A DNA stretch of 64,000 nucleotides from Pseudomonas sp. UBA2684 (GTDB taxonomy: Bacteria > Pseudomonadota > Gammaproteobacteria > Pseudomonadales > Pseudomonadaceae), in contig DELY01000010.1 of the NCBI GenBank assembly GCA_002354655.1, positions 48,788 to 112,787 of the forward strand. The letters run 5' to 3'. Numbering within the stretch: position 1 is the stretch's first letter; each line of letters begins with the position of its first letter. This document shows, piece by piece, positions 1 to 7,945 of the stretch. A model generated the notes under the pieces. It did not search any database, was not told where the DNA came from, and saw nothing but the letters and a program-made list of their open reading frames with translations. The position numbers and the translations under genes were made by a program.

Positions 1-25
1 TCGCCAGCAAGCTGGCTTCTACAAA
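1..25. repeat. REP-type palindromic repeat (half)
   Basis: The first bases read TCGCCAGCAAGCTGGCTTCT followed by ACA. This is the same motif, with one base changed, as the two arms of the perfect inverted repeat at 23014-23072. It lies just downstream of the acyl-CoA dehydrogenase stop codon, a typical place for Pseudomonas REP elements. The other half may lie outside the window. Confidence 0.7.
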
Positions 26-34
26 GGTCCGCGG

Positions 35-1825
35 TTAAAACGCAAAGCTGCCTTCATCCATGGCCATCAGGCACGCCGCACCGCCGAGCAGAGCTTCGCG
101 ATGGCCGCTGGCGCGCGGCAATACGCGGCGCAGGTAGAACTGCGCACTGTGCAGCTTGGCCTGGTAGAACGCCGCGTCGCCGCGCCCTTCGTCCAGGGCA
201 TCCTGCGCCCGCGCGGCGGCTTGCAACCAGAAGCCGGCCAGCAACACATAGGCCGAATACTGGAGGAAGTCCACCGAGCAGGCGCCGATCTCTTGCACAT
301 CGCGCTGGCTGGCGGCGATCACCGCCGCGCTCAGTTCGCGCCATTCGCCCAGGCGCACCTGCACGGTTGTGGCCAACGCGGCCAAGGTCGGACGGCCAAC
401 CTGCGCATCGCACAGCTCGTTGAATTCGGCCTGCAACGCCGACAGCTCGGCCCCACCATCACCGAGCACCTTGCGACGGATATAGTCCAGCGCCTGGATG
501 CCGTTGGTGCCTTCATAGAGTTGAGTGATGCGGCTGTCGCGCATCAGCTGCTCGATCCCCCACTCGCGGATAAAGCCGTGGCCGCCGTAGACCTGCACCG
601 CATGGCTGGCGGCTTCCTGGCCCATATCGGTAAAGAAGGCTTTGACGATCGGGATCAGCAGCGCCGCGCGCTTGCCGGCGGCCTTGCGCGCCGCCGCATC
701 TGGGTGGCCGTGCTCAAGGTCGAGCTGGCGCGCGCAATACACCGCGAGCATGCGGCTACCTTCGACCAGGCTCTTCTGGGTCAGCAGCATGCGCCGCACA
801 TCCGGGTGAACGATGATCGGATCAGCCGCCTTGCCCGGCTCGGCTGGCCCGCTCAGCGCCCGCGATTGCAAACGCTCGCGGGCATAACGCAGCGCACCCT
901 GAAAGGCCGCTTCGCCTATCCCTAAGCCCTGCAAACCGACCTGAAAACGCGCGTCGTTCATCATGGTGAACATGCCGGCCAGGCCCTGATTAGCTTCACC
1001 GATCAGCCAGCCAGTGGCGCCGTCGAAGTTCATCACACAGGTGGACGCGCCCTTGATGCCCATCTTGTGCTCGATGGCACCGCAGGACAGCGCGTTACGC
1101 TCGCCGGGCATGCCGTCGGCCGCCGCAATAAATTTCGGCACCAGCAATAGGGAAATGCCCTTCACCCCGGCCGGTGCGTCCGGCAGGCGCGCCAACACCA
1201 GGTGGATGATGTTTTCCGACAGATCCTGCTCGCCGCCGCTGATAAAGATCTTGCTGCCGCTGACCTTGAAGCTGCCGTCCGCCTGCGCCTCGGCCTTGGT
1301 GCGCAGCAGCGCCAGGTCGGTGCCGGCCTGCGGTTCGGTCAGGCACATGGTGCCGGCCCACTGGCCGCTGACCAGCTTGTGCAGGTAGGCGTTTTTCAGC
1401 GTCTCGCTACCGTGCTTGTACAGCGCCAGCACCGCGCCTTCGGTCAACCCGGAATACACCCGGAACGACAACGAAGCGCCCATCAGCATCTCGTGAAAGT
1501 TGCACGCCAGCATCTGCGGCAGCGCCTGGCCGCCATACTCACTCGGCCCGGTCATGCTCGCCCAGCCGTTATCGACATACTGCCGGTAGGCCTCGGCAAA
1601 ACCATCCGGGGTGCTCACCTGGCCGTCGCGCAGTTGGCAACCCTGCTCGTCGCTGTTGCGATTGAGCGGTGCCACCACCTCGGCGGCGTAACGCGCGCCC
1701 TCTTCCAGCACGCCGTCGATCAGCTCGCGATCGAGGCCGTTGCCGAGCAGTCCGCAGTGGCCGCTGATATCGAACAGTTCGTGCAGCACAAAGCGCATAT
1801 CGCGCAGCGGCGCTTGATAGCTCAT
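35..1825 (-). CDS. Acyl-CoA dehydrogenase with extra C-terminal domain
   Basis: A 596-residue flavoprotein of the acyl-CoA dehydrogenase family, which makes the alpha-beta double bond in an acyl-CoA and passes electrons to ETF. Its length, about 200 residues over the usual 380-400, places it with the long bacterial type that has an extra C-terminal helical domain (DmdC-like or FadE-like). Visible motifs are the EPQAGTDLALL substrate/FAD segment near residue 163 and YGGHGFIREWG...YEGTNGIQ near residues 415-445, whose Glu is the expected catalytic base position. A strong AGGAGG site 7 bases before ATG 1825 fixes the start. The start overlaps the stop of the upstream 3-hydroxyacyl-CoA dehydrogenase (ATGA at 1822-1825), so the two are translationally coupled and probably handle the same substrate. 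The acyl chain cannot be told from the sequence. Confidence 0.92.
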   Translation of the reverse strand: MSYQAPLRDMRFVLHELFDISGHCGLLGNGLDRELIDGVLEEGARYAAEVVAPLNRNSDEQGCQLRDGQVSTPDGFAEAYRQYVDNGWASMTGPSEYGGQALPQMLACNFHEMLMGASLSFRVYSGLTEGAVLALYKHGSETLKNAYLHKLVSGQWAGTMCLTEPQAGTDLALLRTKAEAQADGSFKVSGSKIFISGGEQDLSENIIHLVLARLPDAPAGVKGISLLLVPKFIAAADGMPGERNALSCGAIEHKMGIKGASTCVMNFDGATGWLIGEANQGLAGMFTMMNDARFQVGLQGLGIGEAAFQGALRYARERLQSRALSGPAEPGKAADPIIVHPDVRRMLLTQKSLVEGSRMLAVYCARQLDLEHGHPDAAARKAAGKRAALLIPIVKAFFTDMGQEAASHAVQVYGGHGFIREWGIEQLMRDSRITQLYEGTNGIQALDYIRRKVLGDGGAELSALQAEFNELCDAQVGRPTLAALATTVQVRLGEWRELSAAVIAASQRDVQEIGACSVDFLQYSAYVLLAGFWLQAAARAQDALDEGRGDAAFYQAKLHSAQFYLRRVLPRASGHREALLGGAACLMAMDEGSFAF

Positions 1826-3090
1826 ACCCGGCCCTCCTGCACGTCGGATACCCGCATGTCGGCTACCCGCATGTCGGCAAAGCGCTGACCGCTGCTGGCC
1901 AGTTTTTCAAGCAGTGCTGCCGGCTGCCAGTGGCTACCGAAATGGCTTTGCAGGTCCTGCAAACGGCCGAGGATATCTGCCGCGCCCTGGCTATCGGCCC
2001 AGGTCATCGGTCCACCCTTGTCGGCCGGGAAGCCATAGCCGTTGAGATAGACCAGATCGATGTCGTGGCTGTTGGCGGCGATATTCTCTTCGAGGATCTT
2101 CGCGCCCTCGTTGACCAGCGCCAGCAGGCAGCGTTCGAGGATTTCCTCGGGGCCAATCTCGCGGCGAGCAAAACCCAGCTGCTCGGATACCTGCAACACC
2201 AGCGCATCCACCTCGGGATCATGCTCGGCCTGGCGGCTGCCTTCGGCGTAGCGGTAATAGCCCATGCGCGCCTTCTGGCCGAAACGACCGAGGCCGCACA
2301 GGCGGTTATCCACCTGCACCGCCGGATCATCCTGGCCCTTGCCGGCCAGCTCACGGGCGCGCCACTCCAGGTCGATGCCAACCACGTCGTACATGCGGAA
2401 CGGGCCCATGGCGAAGCCGAAACCCTGCAGTGCGGCGTCGACCTGATGCGGATAGGCACCTTCGAGCAGCAGCATGCGCGCCTCGCGCACATACGTGTGC
2501 AGCATGCGGTTGCCGATAAAACCGTCACAGTTGCCGGCCACCACACTGACCTTGCCGATGCGCCGACCCAGAGTCACCGCCGCCTCCAGCACCGCCGGGG
2601 CGGTCTGCGCGCCACGGACGATTTCCAGCAGCTTCATGATGTGCGCCGGGCTGAAGAAGTGCAGGCCCAGTACCTGCTCAGGGCGCTGGGTGACGGCGGC
2701 AATCGCGTCGATATCCAGCGCCGAGGTGTTGCTGGCGAGGATCGCACTCGCCTTCAAGGTGGCGTCGAGCGTGCGGAAAATCTGCTGCTTGAGCTCAAGG
2801 TTCTCGTACACCGCCTCGATCACCAGATCGGCGTCGGCCAGCGCAGCGTAATCGCCCACCGGAGTGACGCAGGCCAGGCGCGCAGCCGCCTGCTCGGCGC
2901 TGATCCGCCCCAGCTTGAGGTTGTGCGCATTGGTCTCGGCCACCACGCCCATGGCCTGCTCGAGCATCTGCGGGTTGTTGTCCAGCCACAGCACCTGAAT
3001 GCCGGCGTTGGCCAGGCTCATAACGATACCCCGGCCCATGGTGCCCGCACCGATCACGGCGGCCTGCTGAACCTCGAATGCCTTGCTCAT
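1822..3090 (-). CDS. 3-hydroxyacyl-CoA dehydrogenase
   Basis: A 422-residue NAD-dependent L-3-hydroxyacyl-CoA dehydrogenase, the third step of beta-oxidation. The N-terminus has the Rossmann motif VIGAGTMGRG, followed by NTSALDIDAIA and LGLHFFSPAHIMKLLE with the catalytic His, then two C-terminal 3HCDH domains (NCDGFIGNRML and YGFPADKGGPM regions). This is the dehydrogenase half of FadB without the enoyl-CoA hydratase part. An upstream in-frame ATG at 3129 exists, but AGAGG lies 8 bases before ATG 3090 and the Rossmann fold begins there, so I chose 3090. The C-terminus carries an ADMRVADMRVSDV tail made by a 15-bp tandem repeat at 1845-1874. It is first in an operon with the acyl-CoA dehydrogenase and divergent from a LysR gene. 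In P. aeruginosa a similar cluster (PA1627-PA1631, from memory) also has an enoyl-CoA hydratase, not seen here. Confidence 0.92.
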   Translation of the reverse strand: MSKAFEVQQAAVIGAGTMGRGIVMSLANAGIQVLWLDNNPQMLEQAMGVVAETNAHNLKLGRISAEQAAARLACVTPVGDYAALADADLVIEAVYENLELKQQIFRTLDATLKASAILASNTSALDIDAIAAVTQRPEQVLGLHFFSPAHIMKLLEIVRGAQTAPAVLEAAVTLGRRIGKVSVVAGNCDGFIGNRMLHTYVREARMLLLEGAYPHQVDAALQGFGFAMGPFRMYDVVGIDLEWRARELAGKGQDDPAVQVDNRLCGLGRFGQKARMGYYRYAEGSRQAEHDPEVDALVLQVSEQLGFARREIGPEEILERCLLALVNEGAKILEENIAANSHDIDLVYLNGYGFPADKGGPMTWADSQGAADILGRLQDLQSHFGSHWQPAALLEKLASSGQRFADMRVADMRVSDVQEGRV

Positions 3091-3170
3091 GCCCACGCCT
3101 CTATCTGGTTGCCGAAGAAAATTCGCCAACCACCATAAGCAAGGCGTTACTATTTTTGAAATTTAGTCTT

Positions 3171-3187
3171 GTGATACTTCGTATTCA
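3171..3187. promoter_or_regulatory. Candidate LysR-type operator in divergent promoter
   Basis: GTGATAC-TTC-GTATTCA is an imperfect inverted repeat (6 of 7 pairs) between the 3-hydroxyacyl-CoA dehydrogenase and LysR genes, and it contains a T-N11-A arrangement. It ends 4 bases before the LysR start codon, so it would suit autoregulation. This is inference only. Confidence 0.3.
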
Positions 3188-3191
3188 GCCA

Positions 3192-4091
3192 ATGAATATC
3201 TCCAATTTCGATCTGAACCTGCTGCGCATACTCGACGCCCTGCTGCGCGAGCACAACGTGTCGCGCGCCGCCGAGCGGCTGGCGTTGAGCCAACCCGCGG
3301 TGAGCAATGCGCTCAACCGCCTGCGCGTGCTGCTCGACGACCCACTGCTGGTGCGCGTTGGCCGCAGCATGCAACCGACGCCGCGCGCCCTGGCCCTGGA
3401 GGCGCCGATCCGCGCCGCCTTGCAGCAAATCGAACAGAGCCTGACGGCCGGCGAAGCCTTCGATCCGGCGAACAGCCGCCAGCGCTTTCGCATCGCGGTC
3501 ACCGATTACGTCGAGCTGATCTGCATGCCGCGCCTGCTCGAACAACTGAGCCAGCAGGCGCCCGGCATTCGCATCGACATCCGTCACCTGAGCCCGAACC
3601 TACCCGCCGACGCATTGGATAAAGGCGAGTTGGACCTGGTACTCGGCCGCTTCGAAGAGCTGCCCACGCGTTTCGAGCGCCGCCATTGGATGAGCGAAAC
3701 CCTGCAACTGGCGGTGCGCCAGGGGCATCCGCTGATCGCGGGCGAACTGGATTTACAGGGGTTTCTGCAACTGCGCCACTTGTGGGTACACGGCGGGCAA
3801 ACGCGCGGCATGGTCGACCAATGGCTCGCTGAACAGGGGCTGAGTCGCGAGATTCTCTACACCACGCCGAACTACCTACAGGCTGCGCATATCGTCGCCA
3901 GCAGCGAGTTGGCGGCGGTGCTGCCCAGTCAACTGGCGCGCCACTTCGCCGCGCTGCTACCACTGCAATTGTTCGAGTTGCCCTTCGCGCTCGGGCCGTT
4001 CCACCTGGACGTGGTCAGCCTGGCCCAGCGCCAGCGCGATGCGGCGCTGCAATGGTTGATCGAACAGATCGTCGCCATCGGCCGAGCCTGA
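3192..4091 (+). CDS. LysR-family regulator of the fatty-acid oxidation pair
   Basis: A 299-residue LysR-type transcriptional regulator. Residues 1-60 form the winged helix-turn-helix (FDLNLLRILDALLREHNVSR, then AAERLALSQPAVSNALNRLR), and the rest is the periplasmic-binding-protein-like effector domain. The sequence resembles the NodD/SyrM-like branch with NFDLNLL at the start. The reading frame is open from 3078, but the conserved family N-terminus MNISNFDLNLL begins at ATG 3192; no good ribosome-binding site is visible. It is divergent from the acyl-CoA oxidation operon with a 101-bp gap, so it very probably controls that operon in response to an acyl-CoA or related acid. The ligand cannot be read from the sequence. 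Confidence 0.9.
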   Translation: MNISNFDLNLLRILDALLREHNVSRAAERLALSQPAVSNALNRLRVLLDDPLLVRVGRSMQPTPRALALEAPIRAALQQIEQSLTAGEAFDPANSRQRFRIAVTDYVELICMPRLLEQLSQQAPGIRIDIRHLSPNLPADALDKGELDLVLGRFEELPTRFERRHWMSETLQLAVRQGHPLIAGELDLQGFLQLRHLWVHGGQTRGMVDQWLAEQGLSREILYTTPNYLQAAHIVASSELAAVLPSQLARHFAALLPLQLFELPFALGPFHLDVVSLAQRQRDAALQWLIEQIVAIGRA

Positions 4092-4150
4092 CACTCGGCC
4101 GCTACAACGCACTAAGCCGGCAACGCGGAGGCGAACTTAGTCACGGGAGT

Positions 4151-4309
4151 TCACAGCGCGCCTTCGCTGATCAGCATGCCGTGCAGTACCAGGCAGGTTC
4201 TCCGGCCGAGTTGCAACTTCAACGGGCTGCGCTCGGCGATTACCCAGCCGTTGCTGAGCAACTGCTCGATATGCGCACGTAACGCCGGGAGGGAGCGTTG
4301 TTCTTTCAT
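4151..4309 (-). CDS. Small hypothetical protein, 52 residues
   Basis: A short ORF that starts MKEQRSLPALRAHIEQ and ends MLISEGAL. It has an AAGGA ribosome-binding site 8 bases before ATG 4309 and normal Pseudomonas third-position GC use. The N-terminal half looks like a helix (LPALRAHIEQLLSNGW) and the second half like short beta strands (WVIAERSPLKLQL, CLVLHGMLI), so it could be a small winged-helix-like or adaptor protein, but I recognise no family. It stands alone between the LysR gene and a flavin monooxygenase. A stretch of about 200 bases upstream (4310-4508) shows no other gene. Confidence 0.6.
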   Translation of the reverse strand: MKEQRSLPALRAHIEQLLSNGWVIAERSPLKLQLGRRTCLVLHGMLISEGAL

Positions 4310-4508
4310 GGCCGAGTCCTTTCACTGCCGAGGGAGGGGTTAGCGCAGGCGGCTGGCCAAAGCGCTTATCCGTGATAACGCGTCGCAAAGGATAATGGCC
4401 TTGTGCCTGCTGGCAAAGCGCGATTTGCTCCCATGCTGTAGCCGATAGCCACCAAACGCCTATGGCATTTGGCTTACACAGCCCCGACAGCGCCTACGCC
4501 GCCACTGC

Positions 4509-6002
4509 TTAGCTCACCGCGCTGGCCGTTCCGGCATGTTCAGTGCGTTGCGGCGAGGTGAACGCCAGGTAACCGTCCTCGACCTTGCCGTAGCGCAGCA
4601 ATGCCAGGTCGAGCAGGTAGTTCTGGTAGAGCTTCCACGGCGCGCGGTCGCCCTGGGTGGGAATCTTGTCGGCAGCGCGCTTGATGTAGCCGGACGCCAG
4701 ATCGAGAAACGGCGCCTCCTTGACCTGGCGCTGGGTATCGCGCGGGGTGCATTGGCGCATGCCGATGGCATCCATGTGGTTGATCAAACGGCAGAAGTAC
4801 TCGCTGGACAAGTCGGCCTTGAGCGTCCAGCTGGCATTGGTGTAACCCAGCACCACGGCGGCGTTGGGCAGATCGCGCAGCATGATGCCGCGATAGCCCA
4901 TGCTCTTGGCCGCATCGAACGGCACGCCATCCACCGCCACCTGCATGCCGCCGAACAGCTGCAACTCCAGCCCCGTGGCGCTGACGATCACATCGGCCGG
5001 CAGCTCCTTGCCGGATTTCAGGCGAATGCCCTTGGCGGTGAAACCGTCGATATGCTCGGTCACCATCGACGCTTTGCCCTGGCGCAGCACCTTGAACAGA
5101 TCGCCGTCCGGCACCACGCACACACGCTCATCCCAGGGTTTGTAGCGCGGGCTGAAATGCCGCATGTCGAAACCCGCCCCCAACTGGCGCTTGGCCTGGC
5201 CGAGCAGCAGCTTGCGCACCAGCGTCGGCAAGCCCTTCGCCAGTTTGTAGAAGCCCAGCTGAAAAGCCACATTGCGCGTGCGCGCCAACCGGTAGACCAC
5301 GGTGGCGGGAAGCCAACGCCGCAGGAAATTGGACAGCCGATCCGCCTGCGGCAGGCTCACCACATAGCTCGGCGAACGCTGCAACATGGTCACGTGCCGG
5401 GCCTTGGCGGCCAGCGCCGGCACCAGGGTCACGGCGGTGGCACCGCTGCCGATCACCACCACATTCTTGTCGCGGTAATCGAGGTTGTCTGGCCACAGCT
5501 GCGGGTGCACGAACGCGCCCTGAAATAGCTCGCGGCCCTTGAAGTCAGGGGTATAGCCCGCCTCGTAGCGGTAATAGCCGGTGCACATCAGCAACTGATT
5601 GCAGCTCAGGGCGATCGGTTCGCCGCCATCGCCACGCTGCACCTGCAACGTCCAGCAGGCGGTTTCGCTGCACCAGTCGGCCTTGAGCACCTGGTGCTGG
5701 TAACGAATCTTGCCGTCGATGCCGTTTTCCCGCGCGGTGTCCGCGATGTAACGGCGGATCGACGGGCCGTCGGCAATCGCCTGCGGGTCGGTCCAAGGCT
5801 TGAAGTTGTAGCCCAGGGTGAACATGTCCGAGTCGGAACGAATACCCGGATAGCGAAACAGATCCCAGGTGCCACCCAAGGCGGCGCGGCCCTCCAGAAT
5901 GGCGAAGCGCTTGTTCGGGCAATGCTTCATCAGGTGATACGCCGCGCCGACGCCGGAAAGGCCAGCGCCAACAATCAAAACGTCCAGGTGTTCCGCAGAC
6001 AT
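4509..6002 (-). CDS. Baeyer-Villiger-type flavin monooxygenase (EthA-like)
   Basis: A 497-residue FAD- and NADPH-dependent monooxygenase. It has an FAD Rossmann motif (IVGAGLSGVGAAYHL) near residue 10, the Baeyer-Villiger fingerprint FxGxxxHxxxW as FQGAFVHPQLWP near residue 155, and a second, NADPH-binding Rossmann motif VVVIGSGATAVTL near residue 180. Its length is close to M. tuberculosis EthA (489 residues), suggesting the short class that oxidises ketones or sulfides. A GAGGAA site 5 bases before ATG 6002 and the position of the first Rossmann motif decide the start over the upstream ATG at 6113. The gene stands alone, without the esterase or alcohol dehydrogenase seen in ketone-degradation operons, so the substrate is open; a detoxifying role is possible. 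Confidence 0.88.
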   Translation of the reverse strand: MSAEHLDVLIVGAGLSGVGAAYHLMKHCPNKRFAILEGRAALGGTWDLFRYPGIRSDSDMFTLGYNFKPWTDPQAIADGPSIRRYIADTARENGIDGKIRYQHQVLKADWCSETACWTLQVQRGDGGEPIALSCNQLLMCTGYYRYEAGYTPDFKGRELFQGAFVHPQLWPDNLDYRDKNVVVIGSGATAVTLVPALAAKARHVTMLQRSPSYVVSLPQADRLSNFLRRWLPATVVYRLARTRNVAFQLGFYKLAKGLPTLVRKLLLGQAKRQLGAGFDMRHFSPRYKPWDERVCVVPDGDLFKVLRQGKASMVTEHIDGFTAKGIRLKSGKELPADVIVSATGLELQLFGGMQVAVDGVPFDAAKSMGYRGIMLRDLPNAAVVLGYTNASWTLKADLSSEYFCRLINHMDAIGMRQCTPRDTQRQVKEAPFLDLASGYIKRAADKIPTQGDRAPWKLYQNYLLDLALLRYGKVEDGYLAFTSPQRTEHAGTASAVS

Positions 6003-6275
6003 GGGCTTCCTCGCTCGGGTTTGGGCGCGCGGCAGCAACCGCGGGCCACGCATGGCCGCCAGATTCACTGCCGAGGCGCGCGTTGTCATCCACCTTTCGT
6101 ACTGCGCCAGCACAGTTATGGCTCAGGCTCGGGCAAAAGGCGCGAAAAGACCGGCACCCCACCACATAACCGGATGAACGTACCCACCACGGCATCGCCA
6201 CGCCACACAAAACAGCCCGAGTCAGGGCGAAAATAGTCTTTGCTTGCTGGATAAGCCTTACGCACAGGAATCGAC

Positions 6276-6743
6276 ATGACCCTCGCCACCTGGGAACTGC
6301 TGTCCTACATCGTCACCGTGGTAGCGCTGCCCTTCGCGATTGGCGTGTTCCTCTTCGAGCAGCGCAAAGAACGCGCAAACGAGGAAGACGCCACCTGGCA
6401 ACAGATCTCCGATGCCTACATCGACTTCCTCGAAGTGGTGCTGGCCAACCCCGACCTCAAACTGCGCAGCCAGTACGCCACGCCCGACCTCAGCGACGAA
6501 CAACACGAGCGCATGCTGGTGATCTTCGACATGCTCATCTCACTGTTCGAGCGCGCCTACCTGCTGATTTTCGACACCGACATGACCGAAAAACGCCAAC
6601 GCCGCTGGCACTCCTGGGAGGACTACATGCGTGAATGGAGCCGACGCGAAGACTTCCGCGCACGCCTACCGGAACTGCTGCGCGGCGAAGACCCGGACTT
6701 CGCCCAATACATCAAACGCCTGGCGGAGGAGGAAGCGCGCTAG
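6276..6743 (+). CDS. Hypothetical inner-membrane protein, 155 residues
   Basis: One N-terminal membrane segment (residues about 7-27, LLSYIVTVVALPFAIGVFLF) is followed by a charged, helical cytoplasmic region rich in Glu and Arg (FEQRKERANEEDATWQQISDA). The overall shape recalls small helical membrane proteins that couple a single transmembrane helix to a soluble helical bundle, but I recognise no named family. An AGGAA ribosome-binding site sits 5 bases before ATG 6276. It is divergent from the Baeyer-Villiger monooxygenase and is not in an obvious operon. Function unknown. Confidence 0.75.
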   Translation: MTLATWELLSYIVTVVALPFAIGVFLFEQRKERANEEDATWQQISDAYIDFLEVVLANPDLKLRSQYATPDLSDEQHERMLVIFDMLISLFERAYLLIFDTDMTEKRQRRWHSWEDYMREWSRREDFRARLPELLRGEDPDFAQYIKRLAEEEAR

Positions 6744-7060
6744 AGCGCCCGTCTTATTAGTTGGTTTGCGCAGGCTGGCGTAGCGCGTAGCGAAACCCAG
6801 TACGTGCCGACCCTGGCCGCGCAAGCGCATATGTTGGGACTAGAAAAAACCAATCAGCGTCCAGCACTAACTTCCCAATCACCGATCCCTGGTCCGATTG
6901 CTCATGCGGGGCCTGCGCTTCGGCCATCTTGTAGCAGTGCGGGTTCAGCAGGGGCTTGAGCAGGCCTGCTTCAGCCAGGCGTCCATCTGCTCGATCTTCA
7001 TCACGTATTCCTGCTCCTGCAGGCTTGACAGCAAAGGCGCCCGCAGGCGCCTTGCTTGGC
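6744..7060. other. Intergenic region with possible decayed coding sequence
   Basis: No intact gene is seen in these 317 bases. On the minus strand about 6900-7010 there is protein-like sequence in two frames: MKIEQMDAWLKQA in one, then LLKPLLNPHCYKMAEAQAPH in the next. This would be one peptide broken by a frameshift, so it may be a gene remnant; the family is not recognised. About 6763-6803 resembles part of the common Pseudomonas repeat of the GGTTTCGCTACGC type. Confidence 0.3.
7034..7053 (-). terminator. Probable intrinsic terminator of the SDR gene
   Basis: An 8-bp perfect stem (AAGGCGCC / GGCGCCTT) with a 4-base loop lies 8 bases past the SDR stop codon and is followed in the minus direction by a short T-rich run (TTTGCTGT). 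The poly-T tract is weak. Confidence 0.55.
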
Positions 7061-7804
7061 TTAGAACTCCTGCACCGTCGGGCGCAGCACGATCTCGTTG
7101 ATGTCGACATCGGCAGGCTGCTCGATGGCGAAGGCGATAGCGCGGGCCACCGACTCGGCGGGAATGGCCTTCTGGTAGAAGTCGACCACGAAATCGCGGC
7201 TGGCCTGGTGGGAGCTGCCGAACTTGAGCTCGGAATCGACGGCACCCGGCTCAATGGTGGTGGTCCGAATGTGGCCGCCAACCTCATGGCGCAGCCCCTC
7301 GGAAATGGCGCGGACCGCGAACTTAGTGCCGCTGTAGACCGTACCGCCCGGGCTGAATACTTTCAGGCCGGCGACCGAAGCAATATTGATGAAATGACCG
7401 CTGTTCTGCTGCTGGAACACCGGCAGTGCGGCCGCAACCCCATACAGCAGCCCCTTGATGTTGATGTCGATCATACGGTCCCACTCGTCCACGCGCCCTT
7501 CGCTCAGCGGGGCGATGGCCATCAGGCCTGCGTTGTTGACCAGCACGTCGAGGCGGCCGAAGGTGTCAACCGCGCCCTGGATCAGCGCCTTGATGTCATC
7601 CTGGGAGGTGACATCGGTCTGGTAGGCCACCGCTTGGCCGCCGGCGGCCACCAGCTCTGCAACCAGCGCATCCAGTTTGTCCTTGCGACGCGCCGCTAGG
7701 ACGACACGTGCCCCCTTAGCCGCCAGATGACGGGCCGTGGCCTCGCCCAGACCGCTGCTGGCGCCAGTGATGATCACCACTTTTCCAGAAATGTTGTTGC
7801 TCAT
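7061..7804 (-). CDS. Short-chain dehydrogenase/reductase (SDR)
   Basis: A 247-residue classical SDR oxidoreductase. It shows the cofactor motif TGASSGLG near residue 13, NNAGLMA near residue 88, the active-site Ser in NIASVAGL and the catalytic YSGTK motif near residue 153. An Arg-rich stretch after beta-2 (LAARRKDKL) suggests preference for NADP(H). The start at 7804 is set by GAGG 9 bases upstream and by the family N-terminus; the longer frame to 7888 reaches into the divergent promoter. The gene is divergent from a LysR regulator (141-bp gap), a common arrangement in which the LysR protein controls the SDR. The substrate is unknown; annotators would call it a NAD(P)-dependent oxidoreductase of the YdfG kind. 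Confidence 0.9.
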   Translation of the reverse strand: MSNNISGKVVIITGASSGLGEATARHLAAKGARVVLAARRKDKLDALVAELVAAGGQAVAYQTDVTSQDDIKALIQGAVDTFGRLDVLVNNAGLMAIAPLSEGRVDEWDRMIDINIKGLLYGVAAALPVFQQQNSGHFINIASVAGLKVFSPGGTVYSGTKFAVRAISEGLRHEVGGHIRTTTIEPGAVDSELKFGSSHQASRDFVVDFYQKAIPAESVARAIAFAIEQPADVDINEIVLRPTVQEF

Positions 7805-7914
7805 GCTGCGAACCTCGTCGTGACAGGTTGGATGGCGCCGGGAGATGTCCCTGGCCTGTGAGCACAGTAGACCCACAGCAAATCTCAATAAATGGAAATG
7901 TTTGGATTAAGCTA

Positions 7915-7929
7915 TTCCTAATTCAGGAA
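7915..7929. promoter_or_regulatory. Candidate operator, LysR/SDR divergent promoter
   Basis: TTCCT-AATTC-AGGAA is a perfect 5+5 inverted repeat with a 5-base centre. It lies 16 bases before the LysR start codon in the LysR/SDR divergent region, whose right half is clearly AT-rich (7885-7940). It would suit a LysR or other dimeric regulator site, but no function is shown. Confidence 0.35.
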
Positions 7930-7945
7930 CATAAAGGAGTAACCC

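Noticed and set aside
6757-7287. 176-codon ORF overlapping the SDR gene
   Set aside because: The upstream half is a shadow of the SDR in another frame; only its tail hints at a decayed peptide, noted in the intergenic entry.
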